Positions 8,104 to 18,325 of a stretch of DNA of 45,758 bases are shown one piece after another. Position 1 is the stretch's first letter; each line of letters opens with the position of its first letter. The DNA comes from Pseudomonadota bacterium (GTDB taxonomy: Bacteria > Pseudomonadota > Gammaproteobacteria > Thiotrichales > Thiotrichaceae). A program made the translations under genes and the position numbers. Under the pieces are notes generated by a model that saw only the letters and a program-made list of their open reading frames with translations, was not told the DNA's origin and did no database searches. The stretch lies in the NCBI GenBank assembly GCA_002747435.1, contig PDPH01000014.1, forward strand, positions 1 through 45,758, written 5' to 3'.

Positions 8104-10401
8104 ATGGAAGACAAAGATAACGATATCTATAAGAAATTAGATACAAACGTCTATCTGACACCGACTGACAAACAGTCTTTGAAAGGTATGCTCACTACCT
8201 TACAAAAGCGTCTGAGTGAGCGAGAGCATTATTTGCAAGACATCAGTAGTACCTTGATGGAAAAGGATGGGCATGTGCGGGTACGTGATGCGCGTATTGA
8301 TGAACGTGATGCCCGTGTAGAACAATTGGGACGCTTATTATTAGAAAAAGATGAGCAATTAGGGCGACATGCCGAGGTGCTCAATCGCCGTGAAGCACTG
8401 TTATCCGAAAAAGATAAGCTGATCCAGGAGCGTGATCAGGCTATTTCAGGCCGTGAGGAACGCCTGAAAGCACTAGAAAATCGACTGCTCAATTATGAAA
8501 AGCTGTTACAGGAAAAGCAAACCCTAATTGAACAGCGCGACCGTACCATGGAGGATAAAGATCGCTCGCTGCTGCGTTTTGACCAGGCTTTGCAAGGTAA
8601 GGATAAATTGCTGCAAAGTCGTGACGAAACCATTAATAAAAAAGAGCAACAATTACTGGAACGTGACCAGCAATTGCAAGAACGCAACCGCCAAACGCTA
8701 GAGCAAGAAAAGCTGATTAAGGAGCGTGATCACCAAATTACCAAGCGTGACCAGCATCTGACGGAACGGGATCGTCAGGTAGCGGAACGTGACCTGCGTG
8801 TGGAAGAAGCACAGCATCACATGACGGAACGCAATCATATTCTCAGTGAGCGTGACGCACAGATCCAAGTGCGTGAAAAATTGCTAGCTGAAAAAGAAAC
8901 CTTGATAACTGACCGTGATCAGCGCATTGTGGTTCTGCAAAAAAATCTGGAAGCACGCGATCTCACTGTTTATGAACGAGATAAACAGATTGAAGAGCGT
9001 GATGCCAGTATTGCCGAACGTGACCGTCAGATGGCCGAGCGTGATCAAGCGCTGCATAGCCGTGACCAGCAAAGCTACAATTACTTAAGTTCTATCGAGA
9101 ATCTAGAAGATCAAGTACAAGAGCGCGATTTACAAATAACGACACGGGATCGGCAGTTAACGCTACGGGATGAGCGGATTCAGAAGGCGGATGAAGCTGT
9201 TAGTGAGCGCGACCAGCATATTAAAGCGCGTGATCAAAGCATCCAACAGCGTGATCAAAGTTTGCAGGCGCGTAATCAAAGCATCCAACAGCGTGATTTA
9301 AGCATTCATGAGCGTGATCAGCGGATTAGTGAGCAGGATGCTCAGTTACGCGAGCGTGACGAACAACTACGGCAGCGTGACGCTCAATTGAATGGCCGCG
9401 ACCAAACCGTTGCCGCACGCGATGAGCAGATCAAACTGCGCGACCGCTCAATCTTGGAGCATGACACCCTGTTACAGGAACGCGAAGTCAGCTTGTCCGA
9501 GCGTGATAAAAGTCTGTCTGAGCGTGATGTTAGTCTCAAGCAACGTGATGACAGTATTCACAAGCGTGATCAGCAAATTAGCGCACGTGATAGGGTGCTG
9601 AAAGAGCGTGATCAATCCTTGGCGGAGCGTGATCGACAGGTGCGTGACTTAGGCGAGCATCTGAAAGCACGCGAGCAAACCTTGGGCTTACGGGATGAAG
9701 AGATCCGTCGTCGTGATGAACAAGTCCAGAATTTGCAGGCTGATGTGCAGGTTCGTGAACAGAGTTTAACTGATCGTGATGCGCAATTGCAGTTACGCGA
9801 TCAGTCCATACAAAACCGCGATAAAATGTTAGAGCAGCGTGATGTCAGTATTGCGAAACGTGATGCTGGTATTGCTGAGCGTGATGCTGCATTGGCGCAA
9901 CGCAATCAAGACTTGCAGCGCCAAGAAGATATTGTCACTGAGCGTGATGCTACGTTGGCTGCACGGGATGGCACGATTGCTGAGCGCGATCGGCAGCTTG
10001 AGGTGCTTAATCGTCAACTAGCCGCACGTGAAGCTGAGCTTAAAGAACGCGATATTATTGTGCGCAATCGTGATGCGGCCATCCATGACCGGGATGAAAC
10101 GATCCAACATAAGGAAGCACATATTCGCTTGCGTCAGGATGAGATTCACAAGCTCAAGCAGGAAGTGCAACATTTAAACCAAGCACTAGGACGTTTGCGT
10201 GACCAAATCAATCAACGTGATGAACAACTGCGTCAACGGGATTTAATCATCGGCCAACGTGATCGGCAAATGGATTTGCTGGATAAACGTGTGACCCGTT
10301 ATGGTGGTAATGTACAAGGCTTTTTTGTCAAAGGAGCGGTGACTGGCTTGATTGCAGGATGGATCTTTTTCTTGTTTTTGAGGCTATTGGATAATATTTA
10401 A
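8104..10401 (+). CDS. Tail-anchored giant coiled-coil protein of Arg-Asp heptads
   Basis: A 765-residue protein almost wholly made of tandem seven-residue units of the form (E/Q/A)RDxx(I/L)x, with ERD or QRD recurring from residue about 30 to 715. Hydrophobic residues recur once per heptad between charged RD pairs, so a long, highly charged helical rod or coiled coil is expected (roughly 95-100 heptads; about 100 nm if one continuous helix, an estimate). The only other feature is a C-terminal membrane helix at about 741-762 (TGLIAGWIFFLFL), so the rod should point from the inner face of the membrane into the cytoplasm. AGGATTAGG precedes the ATG. It lies alone, with a terminator behind it. 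I know no named family; weak similarity to other repetitive coiled coils would be unavoidable. The gene is real given continuous codon structure, length and its terminator. Confidence 0.85.
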   Translation: MEDKDNDIYKKLDTNVYLTPTDKQSLKGMLTTLQKRLSEREHYLQDISSTLMEKDGHVRVRDARIDERDARVEQLGRLLLEKDEQLGRHAEVLNRREALLSEKDKLIQERDQAISGREERLKALENRLLNYEKLLQEKQTLIEQRDRTMEDKDRSLLRFDQALQGKDKLLQSRDETINKKEQQLLERDQQLQERNRQTLEQEKLIKERDHQITKRDQHLTERDRQVAERDLRVEEAQHHMTERNHILSERDAQIQVREKLLAEKETLITDRDQRIVVLQKNLEARDLTVYERDKQIEERDASIAERDRQMAERDQALHSRDQQSYNYLSSIENLEDQVQERDLQITTRDRQLTLRDERIQKADEAVSERDQHIKARDQSIQQRDQSLQARNQSIQQRDLSIHERDQRISEQDAQLRERDEQLRQRDAQLNGRDQTVAARDEQIKLRDRSILEHDTLLQEREVSLSERDKSLSERDVSLKQRDDSIHKRDQQISARDRVLKERDQSLAERDRQVRDLGEHLKAREQTLGLRDEEIRRRDEQVQNLQADVQVREQSLTDRDAQLQLRDQSIQNRDKMLEQRDVSIAKRDAGIAERDAALAQRNQDLQRQEDIVTERDATLAARDGTIAERDRQLEVLNRQLAAREAELKERDIIVRNRDAAIHDRDETIQHKEAHIRLRQDEIHKLKQEVQHLNQALGRLRDQINQRDEQLRQRDLIIGQRDRQMDLLDKRVTRYGGNVQGFFVKGAVTGLIAGWIFFLFLRLLDNI

Positions 10402-10415
10402 TGTGGTAGAGAATA

Positions 10416-10456
10416 AAAACTCGGCTCATTTGATCTGAATCATTTGAGCCAAGTTT
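10416..10456. terminator. Bidirectional hairpin terminator
   Basis: Arms AACT..GGCTCA and TGAGCC..AAGTT form a stem with an A-run before and TTTT after it. It starts 15 bases past the coiled-coil stop and lies about 60 bases past the stop of the opposing membrane-protein gene. Confidence 0.75.
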
Positions 10457-10518
10457 TACGTTTTATTTTTAGCGTTTTGCTTTAAAGTTAGCCGTTAGAT
10501 TTTCAAATAAGCTTTTGA

Positions 10519-11706
10519 TTAGCTTATCCGCGCCAGCAATTTTTTATTCAGTTGAAACAGTGTGGCAAGTGTTTTGAACTGCAAGGCTACCAAAGGCAGT
10601 AAGAACACCCAATAAGCCACGGAGTTCTTTTCCAGTAAGCCATTACCCACTAAGCCAATATGAATAAAGAAAAAGGCCAGTACAAAGGCAGCAACACCCG
10701 GGCAAATGAGCGAGAAGGAGCTTTTGCTTTTACCTTCGCCGGAAATATAAGTGCTGAAGTAACCTAGTTTTTTCATAACGCTATAACCAATTACTGCAAA
10801 CATAATCTGTATGCTGATCAGTATGGAAAAGAAGACCAGCATTTGGATTCGCTCAATGTGCATACTAAAGTTATGGTGCATTGCCATGCCTAAACGGTAC
10901 AAAGCAATGCCGCTTACGGTAATGATCGGAATAATAATCCATAATGAAGCAGAGCCTTCTTTGTCAATGCCATGTTCCAACATAGAACGGAAACCTAATA
11001 CCATTTTGGTAAAAGCCAGTACACCTGAACCACTCAAAAATAGTAAAGACAATATCATACCAATGCCTGAAGTCAGTGTGTTTGTACTCATGGCAGCCGG
11101 TGCTGAAAAACCTACACCAATCATGGCAAAAGCAAAGATAGCCAACATTTGGCTTAAGTTATTATTGCGTGAACAGTCAAACTGACCATGTACTAAGATA
11201 CGACTAAAAAAGTCGACAAAAGTACGGATACCATAAATACCAATAGCAGCAAATGCCACAATGGCGACAGGGAATAGGTATTCGACAACATTCCACAAAC
11301 CCGGTACAAACAGAGCACCTAAGATAAAACTGACATTGACTGACATAGCTAAGGTCAAAGGAATCGCCATGAGTTGCACTTCAGCATTGCCAGTACGTAA
11401 GGTCTCATAAGCACTAGTCTGCTTAAACTGGCGATATTCAGCAATATTCCAGACCAACAGGCGAATATGCAAAATAGACAAAGCTGCAATACCGAATAAA
11501 GCAATACCCGCCAGCACTTGTAATGCGAGGGAACTGTGCGTAAATACGGCAGTAACCGAGTCCCAGGTAGGAATGGGAGTTGTTGGGTGCGGTGTCATAA
11601 ACATCAAATACATGAAGAAGGATATTGCTAAACCGCCCGCACCTAAGGCGGCTAGAAAATACAACGGCGAGTAGTCCTCGCCGAGGTTTTGACGTAATCT
11701 AAACAT
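10519..11706 (-). CDS. TsoY-like polytopic membrane protein (Cys form)
   Basis: The 395-residue protein has about ten membrane helices, and the openings SPLYFLAALGAGGLAISFF and MYLMFMTPHP match what I remember of the TsoY family (seleno)proteins, distant relatives of the tellurite-resistance/dicarboxylate (TDT) transporter fold. Some members of that family carry selenocysteine. Here two cysteines are present, Cys178 in a loop (FDCSR) and Cys335 at the start of a helix (SLICPGVA); the latter is my candidate for the position occupied by selenocysteine elsewhere, from memory only. No in-frame TGA occurs. The substrate is unknown. The gene is monocistronic, preceded by AT-rich DNA at 11707-11810. 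The family name is a moderate-confidence recall; the membrane topology is clear. Confidence 0.6.
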   Translation of the reverse strand: MFRLRQNLGEDYSPLYFLAALGAGGLAISFFMYLMFMTPHPTTPIPTWDSVTAVFTHSSLALQVLAGIALFGIAALSILHIRLLVWNIAEYRQFKQTSAYETLRTGNAEVQLMAIPLTLAMSVNVSFILGALFVPGLWNVVEYLFPVAIVAFAAIGIYGIRTFVDFFSRILVHGQFDCSRNNNLSQMLAIFAFAMIGVGFSAPAAMSTNTLTSGIGMILSLLFLSGSGVLAFTKMVLGFRSMLEHGIDKEGSASLWIIIPIITVSGIALYRLGMAMHHNFSMHIERIQMLVFFSILISIQIMFAVIGYSVMKKLGYFSTYISGEGKSKSSFSLICPGVAAFVLAFFFIHIGLVGNGLLEKNSVAYWVFLLPLVALQFKTLATLFQLNKKLLARIS

Positions 11707-11810
11707 TTATTTTTCTCCGCTAGTCACTATATCTGCGTTTGAGTAGAATATTATTATTTACTAATATAAGCTGTAATTGATGAATATCAAGTCATTATGC
11801 TATTTTTTTG

Positions 11811-12410
11811 ATGATTAATACTTATACAAATAACCTTATGGAACTAAGTTTACAAAATCATTGGCTTAGCGCTGCACGTGTTTGCCCGTCTCCGAATTAC
11901 GATGAGCGTCCTGATGGATGTAGACCAGAACTTATTGTGATTCACAATATCAGTTTGCCGCCTTGTGAATATGGTGGACCGTGGATAGACCAATTATTTA
12001 CCAATTGCCTTGTTGCTGAGGAGCATCCTTATTTTGCGGATATTTGCCATTTACGAGTAGCGAGCCATTTGCTGATTCGGCGGGATGGCGAGGTGGTGCA
12101 ATATGTAGCGTTTAATAAGCGTGCTTTTCATGCAGGTGTATCTGTTTATCAAAGTCGTGAGCACTGTAATGATTTTTCTATTGGCATAGAGTTGGAAGGT
12201 TCTGATTTTGAGGCATTTACCGAGCTTCAATATCAGCAGTTGGAGCAGCTTATTCCAGCACTGATTGCGGCCTATCCGAGTTTGAGTTTTGAGCATATTA
12301 CCGGCCATGAACACATCGCCCCTAGACGCAAGACAGATCCTGGGCCTTATTTTGATTGGCAGCGCTTGAGTCAGTGTTGGGATGTGGACTTGCCTGCGCC
12401 TGCAATATGA
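11811..12410 (+). CDS. ampD: AmpD, anhydro-muramyl-peptide amidase
   Basis: The 199-residue protein is a type 2 amidase that cleaves 1,6-anhydro-N-acetylmuramyl-peptides in the cytoplasm during peptidoglycan recycling. Zinc ligands are His45 (VIHN), His166 (GHEHIAP) and Asp176 (KTDPGP); the catalytic Glu is Glu127 in IGIELEG. The length is close to that of E. coli AmpD. ATG 11811 is one choice; the in-frame ATG at 11838 (MELSLQNHW) is as likely, since neither has a clear ribosome site. ampG, which imports the substrate, lies 7 kb downstream. The TGA stop is followed by open sequence with coding character (see next entry). Confidence 0.93.
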   Translation: MINTYTNNLMELSLQNHWLSAARVCPSPNYDERPDGCRPELIVIHNISLPPCEYGGPWIDQLFTNCLVAEEHPYFADICHLRVASHLLIRRDGEVVQYVAFNKRAFHAGVSVYQSREHCNDFSIGIELEGSDFEAFTELQYQQLEQLIPALIAAYPSLSFEHITGHEHIAPRRKTDPGPYFDWQRLSQCWDVDLPAPAI

Positions 12411-12554
12411 ACGTCAAAGTCTTTTTGTGTACCGCCGTTTGCTGGAAGAAATCAAAGCAGCATTGATGAGGTGTGTCAGCAAGAGCACCCTTGTTACAGC
12501 GTGCTAAGCAAGCTTTGCGGCGACTATGGCGAACGCTATTTGCTGCTTGAGTAA
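12409..12554 (+). pseudogene. Frameshifted gene remnant behind ampD
   Basis: Two frames together read like one damaged gene end. From 12406 one frame gives YERQSLFVYRRLLEEIKAAL, and around 12455-12470 the sense shifts to the frame that reads EVCQQEHPCYSVLSKLCGDY followed by GERYLLLE and TAA at 12552. The second frame happens to be the same frame as ampD. No family is recognised. It looks like the 3' end of an otherwise deleted gene rather than an ampD extension, because normal AmpD proteins end where the TGA is. Confidence 0.35.
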
Positions 12555-12633
12555 GCTTGGGATAAATCTACTCTCAACTCGCTAGTTTCGGTATCATGTC
12601 GCCTTTAAGTCAAAGACCGTCGAGTTATACCCC

Positions 12634-15600
12634 ATGCTGATTTTATCCGGTAGTGTTGCCTTATCTGATTTTCGTACCCAAAAAAAATTACAAGCTTTGC
12701 AGATGCTAGTCCCTGGTGTGACCGGCTTGCAGTCTGCCTTTGTTCACTTTGTGCGTACGTCGCGGGCGCTGGATGCTAAAGAACAAGCACGCTTACAAAC
12801 CATCTTGCATTATGGCGAACAGCAAGCCTCCTTGGAACAGGTGGGTGAGCTGTTTTTAGTGATTCCGCGCGCAGGTACGATTTCACCTTGGTCGAGCAAG
12901 GCAACGGATATTGTGCACAACTGTGGTTTGAGTGTTGTCGAACGGGTCGAGCGGGGTACTGCTTACTTCATTAAGGTGCAGCAGGCATTAACAGCAGAGC
13001 AATGGGAGCAAATTGCTGCGCGTCTGCATGATCGCATGACAGAAAGTGTTTTGCAGGATTACCAGGATGCCTTAGTTTTATTCAGTGAAGCCCAGCCCGC
13101 TGCTTTACGTAGGCTGGATATTTCAGAAGGAATAATGGCGGCCTTGGCACAAGCCAATACAGAATGGGGTTTGGCCTTATCGGCTGATGAAATGGATTAT
13201 CTGGCTGCAAATTACACTGAAATGGGGCGTGCGCCCAGCGATGTTGAGCTGATGATGTTTGCTCAGGCAAATTCAGAACATTGCCGTCACAAGATTTTTA
13301 ATGCGGATTGGATTATTGATGGTAAAGCACAAGAGAAATCTTTATTTGCCATGATCCGCAATACTTATCAGCATGCCTCTGAAGGGATTTTATCGGCTTA
13401 TAAAGACAATGCTTCAGTCATTGAAGGTCATGAGGCGACTCGTTTTATGCCTAATGGTGCAGACTATGAATACCGTTATACCCATGAACCAGTGCATATT
13501 CTTATGAAGGTAGAAACCCATAATCACCCTACGGCTATTTCCCCGTTTCCGGGGGCAGCGACGGGTTCGGGGGGGGAAATTCGTGATGAAGGGGCAACCG
13601 GCAATGGTTCTAAGCCCAAGGCGGGTTTGTGTGGCTTTTCAGTATCCAATCTAAAGATTCCTGATTATATACGTCCTTGGGAACAAAATTTTGGTAAGCC
13701 AGCGCGCATAGTCTCGGCTTTGGAGATTATGCTTGAGGGACCGATGGGGGCGGCGGCGTTTAATAATGAATTTGGTCGTCCGAATCTGGCGGGTTATTTT
13801 CGCACCTTGGAGATGCTAGCCCCCAGTGCGAGAGGCGATGAACTACGCGGCTACCACAAGCCCATTATGATTGCTGGTGGTGTAGGGAACATTCGTGAAA
13901 ATAATGTAGAAAAGCAGCCACTCCCTGCCGGTACGCCCATTGTCGTCTTAGGTGGACCTGCCATGCTGATTGGTTTGGGCGGTGGGGCTGCATCATCCAT
14001 GGCTTCGGGTAGTAGTAGCGAGCAGTTAGATTTTGCTTCAGTACAACGTGGTAATCCAGAAATGCAGCGCCGTTGTCAGGAAGTGATTGATCGTTGTGTT
14101 GCCTTGGGTAGGGATAGCCCCATTTTGTCTATCCATGATGTAGGTGCTGGCGGTATCTCTAACGCTATTCCAGAAATCCTTAATGATGCTGGACGCGGCG
14201 GTCAGTTTGAGCTGCGTACCGTACCGAATGATGAGCCGGGTATGTCACCGATGGAAATCTGGAGCAATGAGGCACAGGAGCGTTATGTGCTAGCCATTGC
14301 TGCGGAGCGCTTAGCGGTATTTCAGGATTTGTGTGAGCGCGAACGGGCAGTGTATGCCGTCGTGGGTTCGGCGACTGAAGATCAGCATTTATTAGTCGAA
14401 GATGCACTATTTGAGAATAAGCCGGTGGATTTGCCCATGAATGTCTTGTTGGGTAAGCCACCTAAGATGCTGCGTGATGTGCACCATCAGACTTTCAAAA
14501 AAGCTGACTTGGATTTGCGTGCAGTATCGCTGTTGGAAGCGGTGGAGCGTGTATTGACTTTGCCAGCGGTCGCTTCCAAGTCTTTTTTGATTACGATTGG
14601 CGACCGCACAGTGACGGGTATGGTAACACGGGATCAAATGGTTGGGCCTTGGCAAGTGCCGGTGGCGGATGTAGCGGTGACAGCCAGCGATTATTGTGGT
14701 TATACCGGCGAGGCGATGGCTATGGGGGAGCGTACGCCGTTGGCTTTGCTTGATCCGCCTGCTTCGGGGCGCATGGCCATTGGCGAAGCGCTAACGAATA
14801 TCGTTGCAGCCGATATTGCGCAATTAGCTGATATACGCCTATCTGCGAATTGGATGGCGGCGGCTGGGCATGGCGGCGAGGATGCCGCTTTGTTTGATAC
14901 TGTTAAAGCGGTCGGTGAAGAGTTGTGCCCCCGTTTGGGGATTGCTATTCCGGTGGGCAAGGATTCGCTCTCCATGAAAACGGTCTGGGAACATGAGGGT
15001 GAGCACCACGAGATGAGCGCCCCCTTGTCTTTGATTATTTCTGCCTTTGCGCCAGTACAAGATGTACGCAAAACGCTGACACCCCAGTTGCGCACGGATA
15101 AGGGCGATACGGATTTAATTTTGGTGGATTTGGGTAAGGGGCGGAATCGTCTAGCAGCTTCAGCTTTGGCGCAAGTATATGGGCAAGTAGGGCATCATAC
15201 GCCTGATTTGGATGATCCTGATGCCTTGAAAGATTTCTTTGAAGCAATACAGGAATTGCGCAGCGATCATTTGATTCTGGCTTATCACGACCGCGCTGAT
15301 GGTGGCTTATTGGCGACCTTGGCAGAGATGAGTTTTGCGGGACATACCGGCTTGACGGTGCGTCTGGGAGAGTTGGATGATGATCCACTCAAGGCTTTAT
15401 TCAGTGAAGAATTAGGCGCTGTTTTGCAGGTGCGTCACTCGGATACGGATGAAGTATTGGCCGTATTTCGTGAGTTAGAACTAGGCAAATCGACGCATGT
15501 GATTGGACGCTTGAATGACAGCGATGAGTTGGTGGTGAACTTTGGTCATGACGAGTTGCTGCGTTTACCGCGTACCCAGTTGCAACAGTGGTGGAGTGAA

Positions 15601-16530
15601 ACCAGTTACCGTATGCAGGCCTTACGTGATCATGCTGATTGTGCTCAACAGGAATGGGAGCGTTTGCAAGATGCGCGTGATCCAGGCTTGCCGATTCGCT
15701 TAAGTTTTGAGCCGGATGACAATGTGGCTGCACCTTTTATTGCAACCGGTGTGCGTCCGGCTGTTGCGATTTTGCGTGAGCAAGGGGTGAATGGGCAGAC
15801 GGAGATGGCGGCGGCCTTTGACCGTGCGGGCTTTAAGGCCGTCGATGTGCACATGACTGATATTTTAAGCGGTCGGGTAAATCTGGCTGATTTTAAAGGC
15901 TTGGCCGCTTGCGGTGGCTTTTCTTACGGTGATGTCTTGGGGGCGGGTGGCGGCTGGGCGAAAACCATTCGGCTGAATACTCAGGCCAGTGATGCTTTTG
16001 CTGAATTTTTTTCCAGAGCAGATACCTTTGGTTTGGGCGTATGTAATGGCTGTCAGATGTTGTCCCAATTGCGTGAAATGATTCCAGGGGCGGCACATTG
16101 GCCACATTTTTATCACAATCGTTCTGAGCAGTATGAAGCGCGTTATTCGGCAGTGGAAGTATTGCCTTCACCCTCGCTATTCCTGAAAGATATGGCAGGC
16201 TCAATTATACCGATTGCGGTGGCGCACGGGGAAGGACGTGCGGTGTTTACGGGAAGTGGCCTGGATGCGCAAAGCGTTATGGACAAGGGTTGGGTGAGCT
16301 TGCGTTATGTAGACAACTATGGCCAAGCCACTGAGCATTACCCGGAAAATCCGAATGGTTCACCTTTGGGGATTACGGGACTGAGCACAGAAGATGGGCG
16401 CTTTACGATTATGATGCCACATCCCGAACGTTTATTTCGCGCGGTACTGCATTCATGGAAACCGGATGACTGGGGTGAGGATGGGCCTTGGTTAAGGATG
16501 TTTAGGAATGCGCGCGCTTGGGTGAGGTGA
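12634..16530 (+). CDS. purL: PurL, phosphoribosylformylglycinamidine synthase
   Basis: The 1298-residue product is the large single-chain FGAM synthase of proteobacteria, fourth step of purine synthesis (FGAR + glutamine + ATP to FGAM). An N-terminal PurS-like domain and linker come first, then two tandem synthetase units with the signature [16 protein letters not shown] and [13 protein letters not shown] region, and a C-terminal class I glutamine amidotransferase. Its nucleophile is Cys1137 in GVCNGCQML, with His1263 and Glu1265 in HPERLF. Length is as expected. It is transcribed alone; xseA follows 120 bases later on the same strand. The start [14 protein letters not shown] fits family openings. 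Confidence 0.98.
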   Translation: MLILSGSVALSDFRTQKKLQALQMLVPGVTGLQSAFVHFVRTSRALDAKEQARLQTILHYGEQQASLEQVGELFLVIPRAGTISPWSSKATDIVHNCGLSVVERVERGTAYFIKVQQALTAEQWEQIAARLHDRMTESVLQDYQDALVLFSEAQPAALRRLDISEGIMAALAQANTEWGLALSADEMDYLAANYTEMGRAPSDVELMMFAQANSEHCRHKIFNADWIIDGKAQEKSLFAMIRNTYQHASEGILSAYKDNASVIEGHEATRFMPNGADYEYRYTHEPVHILMKVETHNHPTAISPFPGAATGSGGEIRDEGATGNGSKPKAGLCGFSVSNLKIPDYIRPWEQNFGKPARIVSALEIMLEGPMGAAAFNNEFGRPNLAGYFRTLEMLAPSARGDELRGYHKPIMIAGGVGNIRENNVEKQPLPAGTPIVVLGGPAMLIGLGGGAASSMASGSSSEQLDFASVQRGNPEMQRRCQEVIDRCVALGRDSPILSIHDVGAGGISNAIPEILNDAGRGGQFELRTVPNDEPGMSPMEIWSNEAQERYVLAIAAERLAVFQDLCERERAVYAVVGSATEDQHLLVEDALFENKPVDLPMNVLLGKPPKMLRDVHHQTFKKADLDLRAVSLLEAVERVLTLPAVASKSFLITIGDRTVTGMVTRDQMVGPWQVPVADVAVTASDYCGYTGEAMAMGERTPLALLDPPASGRMAIGEALTNIVAADIAQLADIRLSANWMAAAGHGGEDAALFDTVKAVGEELCPRLGIAIPVGKDSLSMKTVWEHEGEHHEMSAPLSLIISAFAPVQDVRKTLTPQLRTDKGDTDLILVDLGKGRNRLAASALAQVYGQVGHHTPDLDDPDALKDFFEAIQELRSDHLILAYHDRADGGLLATLAEMSFAGHTGLTVRLGELDDDPLKALFSEELGAVLQVRHSDTDEVLAVFRELELGKSTHVIGRLNDSDELVVNFGHDELLRLPRTQLQQWWSETSYRMQALRDHADCAQQEWERLQDARDPGLPIRLSFEPDDNVAAPFIATGVRPAVAILREQGVNGQTEMAAAFDRAGFKAVDVHMTDILSGRVNLADFKGLAACGGFSYGDVLGAGGGWAKTIRLNTQASDAFAEFFSRADTFGLGVCNGCQMLSQLREMIPGAAHWPHFYHNRSEQYEARYSAVEVLPSPSLFLKDMAGSIIPIAVAHGEGRAVFTGSGLDAQSVMDKGWVSLRYVDNYGQATEHYPENPNGSPLGITGLSTEDGRFTIMMPHPERLFRAVLHSWKPDDWGEDGPWLRMFRNARAWVR

Positions 16531-16652
16531 TTGAAGGATCTTGGAGGAGGGGATAGGCCATTGGTTAGCGTCTGTTTGTCCGCCACAGTCGTTTGACCGT
16601 CAAGGTTGAAACTGTTATCACTAAACCCTTTTTAGCCCTAGGCTGTGTACTG

Positions 16653-18041
16653 ATGAGCGGTTTGCCTGAACAAGGTTTGATTTTTTCCATTTCGCAACTC
16701 AACGCTGAAGTGAGTCTGTTATTGGGACAGTGTTTTCCTGCCATTTGGATTGAAGGCGAAATTTCCAATCTGGCGAGGCCAAGTTCCAGACATTTGTACT
16801 TTTCGCTCAAGGACGAGCAGGCACAAGTGCGCTGCGCTCTCTTTCGCCATCGCAATTTAGCACTGCGCATCCGACCGGAAAATGGTATGCACATCATTGC
16901 CAAAGGCAAAGTGGCTTTATATGAACCGCGCGGGGATTACCAATTTATTATTGAGCAAATAGAAACGGCTGGTGAAGGCTTATTACAGCGCCGTTTTGAA
17001 GCACTCAAGCATAAATTACTCACAGCAGGCTGGTTTAATACTGAGCATAAAAAAAGCTTGCCCCCTTTACCTCGCGCGATTGGTGTGATTACTTCCCCTA
17101 CAGGTGCTGCGGTACGCGATATATTGAATGTACTCAAACGACGCTGCCCACACATTCCCGTGTGGATTTATCCAGTGACGGTTCAAGGCGAGACAGCCGC
17201 CAGACAGATTGTGCGAGCCTTGCAACAAGCGAATCAAGAACAGCGATGTGATACTTTGATTTTGGCGCGAGGTGGCGGTTCTTTGGAAGACTTATGGCCG
17301 TTTAATGAAGAGGCTGTGGCAACAGCGATTTACCAAAGTCATTTGCCCATTATTACGGGTATAGGCCATGAAACAGACTTTACAATTGCCGACTTTGTAG
17401 CCGATCAGCGCGCGCCAACACCTTCAGCAGCGGCTGAGTTAGCAGCTCCTGAGGCGCAAGCCTTACGCCAGCAGCTACGTCTATTAAGCCAGCGTTTGCA
17501 GCAACAACTAGCCTTGCAATTGCAATATAAACAACAACAATTACACAGTTTGCAACACCGTTTGAATCTACAAAAACCGGCTAATCGTTTGCGTCAGCAA
17601 GCCCAAAAACTGGATGAATTAGATTTACGCCTACACCGACAAATACAGCATTACTTGCATTATAAGCAAGACAAATTACAAACCATCAAGCAAACTCTAT
17701 TAAAATCCTCTCCACTGCCCAAAATCCATACTGCTCAACAAAATCTGCAACAACAAGCGCAATATCTACAACACCTTATGCAACTTAATCTGGCTAGCAA
17801 ACAAAAACAGTTGGCCTTACAAGCAGCTCGACTCAATGCTTACAGCCCACTAGCCACACTAGAACGTGGCTTTGCGGTAGTATTTGATCAAAATCACCAA
17901 GTGCTCAGGCAGGCAGAAAACACCACAAACGGTAGCCTGCTAACAGTACGTTTACATAAAGGCGAATTACTTTGTCGGGTAGAAGAATGTCGGACAGAAA
18001 AAAAGATCCCCACTTCATTGAGTAGGGACTTCAAGGAGTAA
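16653..18041 (+). CDS. xseA: Exodeoxyribonuclease VII large subunit
   Basis: The protein forms, with many XseB copies, an exonuclease that degrades single-stranded DNA from either end. An OB-fold comes first (residues about 8-105, with FPAIWIEGEISNLARPSS), then the catalytic domain (about 110-300) with GVITSPTGAAVRDI, ARGGGSLEDLWPFNEE and GIGHETDFTIADFVAD, then a Gln/Leu-rich coiled coil that binds XseB, and the ERGFAVV element near the end. I chose ATG 16653 (462 residues, the usual length); a TTG start 60 bases earlier would only add a nonconserved tail. xseB is not nearby. The Gln content of the coiled coil is very high. Confidence 0.95.
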   Translation: MSGLPEQGLIFSISQLNAEVSLLLGQCFPAIWIEGEISNLARPSSRHLYFSLKDEQAQVRCALFRHRNLALRIRPENGMHIIAKGKVALYEPRGDYQFIIEQIETAGEGLLQRRFEALKHKLLTAGWFNTEHKKSLPPLPRAIGVITSPTGAAVRDILNVLKRRCPHIPVWIYPVTVQGETAARQIVRALQQANQEQRCDTLILARGGGSLEDLWPFNEEAVATAIYQSHLPIITGIGHETDFTIADFVADQRAPTPSAAAELAAPEAQALRQQLRLLSQRLQQQLALQLQYKQQQLHSLQHRLNLQKPANRLRQQAQKLDELDLRLHRQIQHYLHYKQDKLQTIKQTLLKSSPLPKIHTAQQNLQQQAQYLQHLMQLNLASKQKQLALQAARLNAYSPLATLERGFAVVFDQNHQVLRQAENTTNGSLLTVRLHKGELLCRVEECRTEKKIPTSLSRDFKE

Positions 18042-18048
18042 ACTATTA

Positions 18049-18162
18049 ATGCATTTGCCACTAGTTGCGATTGCGATTAATGGATCACTCGCAACCAGCC
18101 AGACATTGCTACCTAAACGCTTTCCTAAAGAGAGACAATATCATATTTCAGGGGAAGTATAG
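18049..18162 (+). CDS. Possible 37-residue small protein
   Basis: Directly after xseA an AAGGAG, overlapping the xseA stop codon, is followed about ten bases later by ATG and 37 codons (MHLPLVAIAINGSLATSQ at the start), with a mildly hydrophobic first half and a basic second half. No family is recognised. The strong ribosome site is the only support. A second unexplained scrap, reading TLIAALQAQGADVVISG then a stop, ends near 18292; it looks like the tail of a lost gene. Nothing else is seen between 18163 and 18325. Confidence 0.25.
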   Translation: MHLPLVAIAINGSLATSQTLLPKRFPKERQYHISGEV

Positions 18163-18325
18163 AACATTCTGCTGAGCATTTCTGTTTTTTATGCTACTTT
18201 CAGCAAAGATTCTCTGGGTTTTGTTAAGCTTTATTAAAAACGCTTATTGCAGCGCTACAGGCACAAGGCGCAGATGTCGTTATTTCAGGTTAGAATGGCT
18301 CTCATTTTTTTGCAGGTTCACTCCC

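Noticed and set aside
7926..8120. 64-codon frame upstream of the coiled-coil gene
   Set aside because: It overlaps the start of the coiled-coil gene, has no ribosome site and its composition is not protein-like after the first 20 residues.
8104..10401. Regularly spaced DNA repeats as a CRISPR array
   Set aside because: The repeats are 21-base codon units within one open frame; there are no unique spacers.
15035..15388. Long antisense frames within purL
   Set aside because: They follow purL codon periodicity and have no starts with ribosome sites or family likeness.
18191..18325. In-frame 45-codon extension of the DAHP synthase
   Set aside because: The extra residues do not occur in the family, and ATG 18326 gives the usual length.
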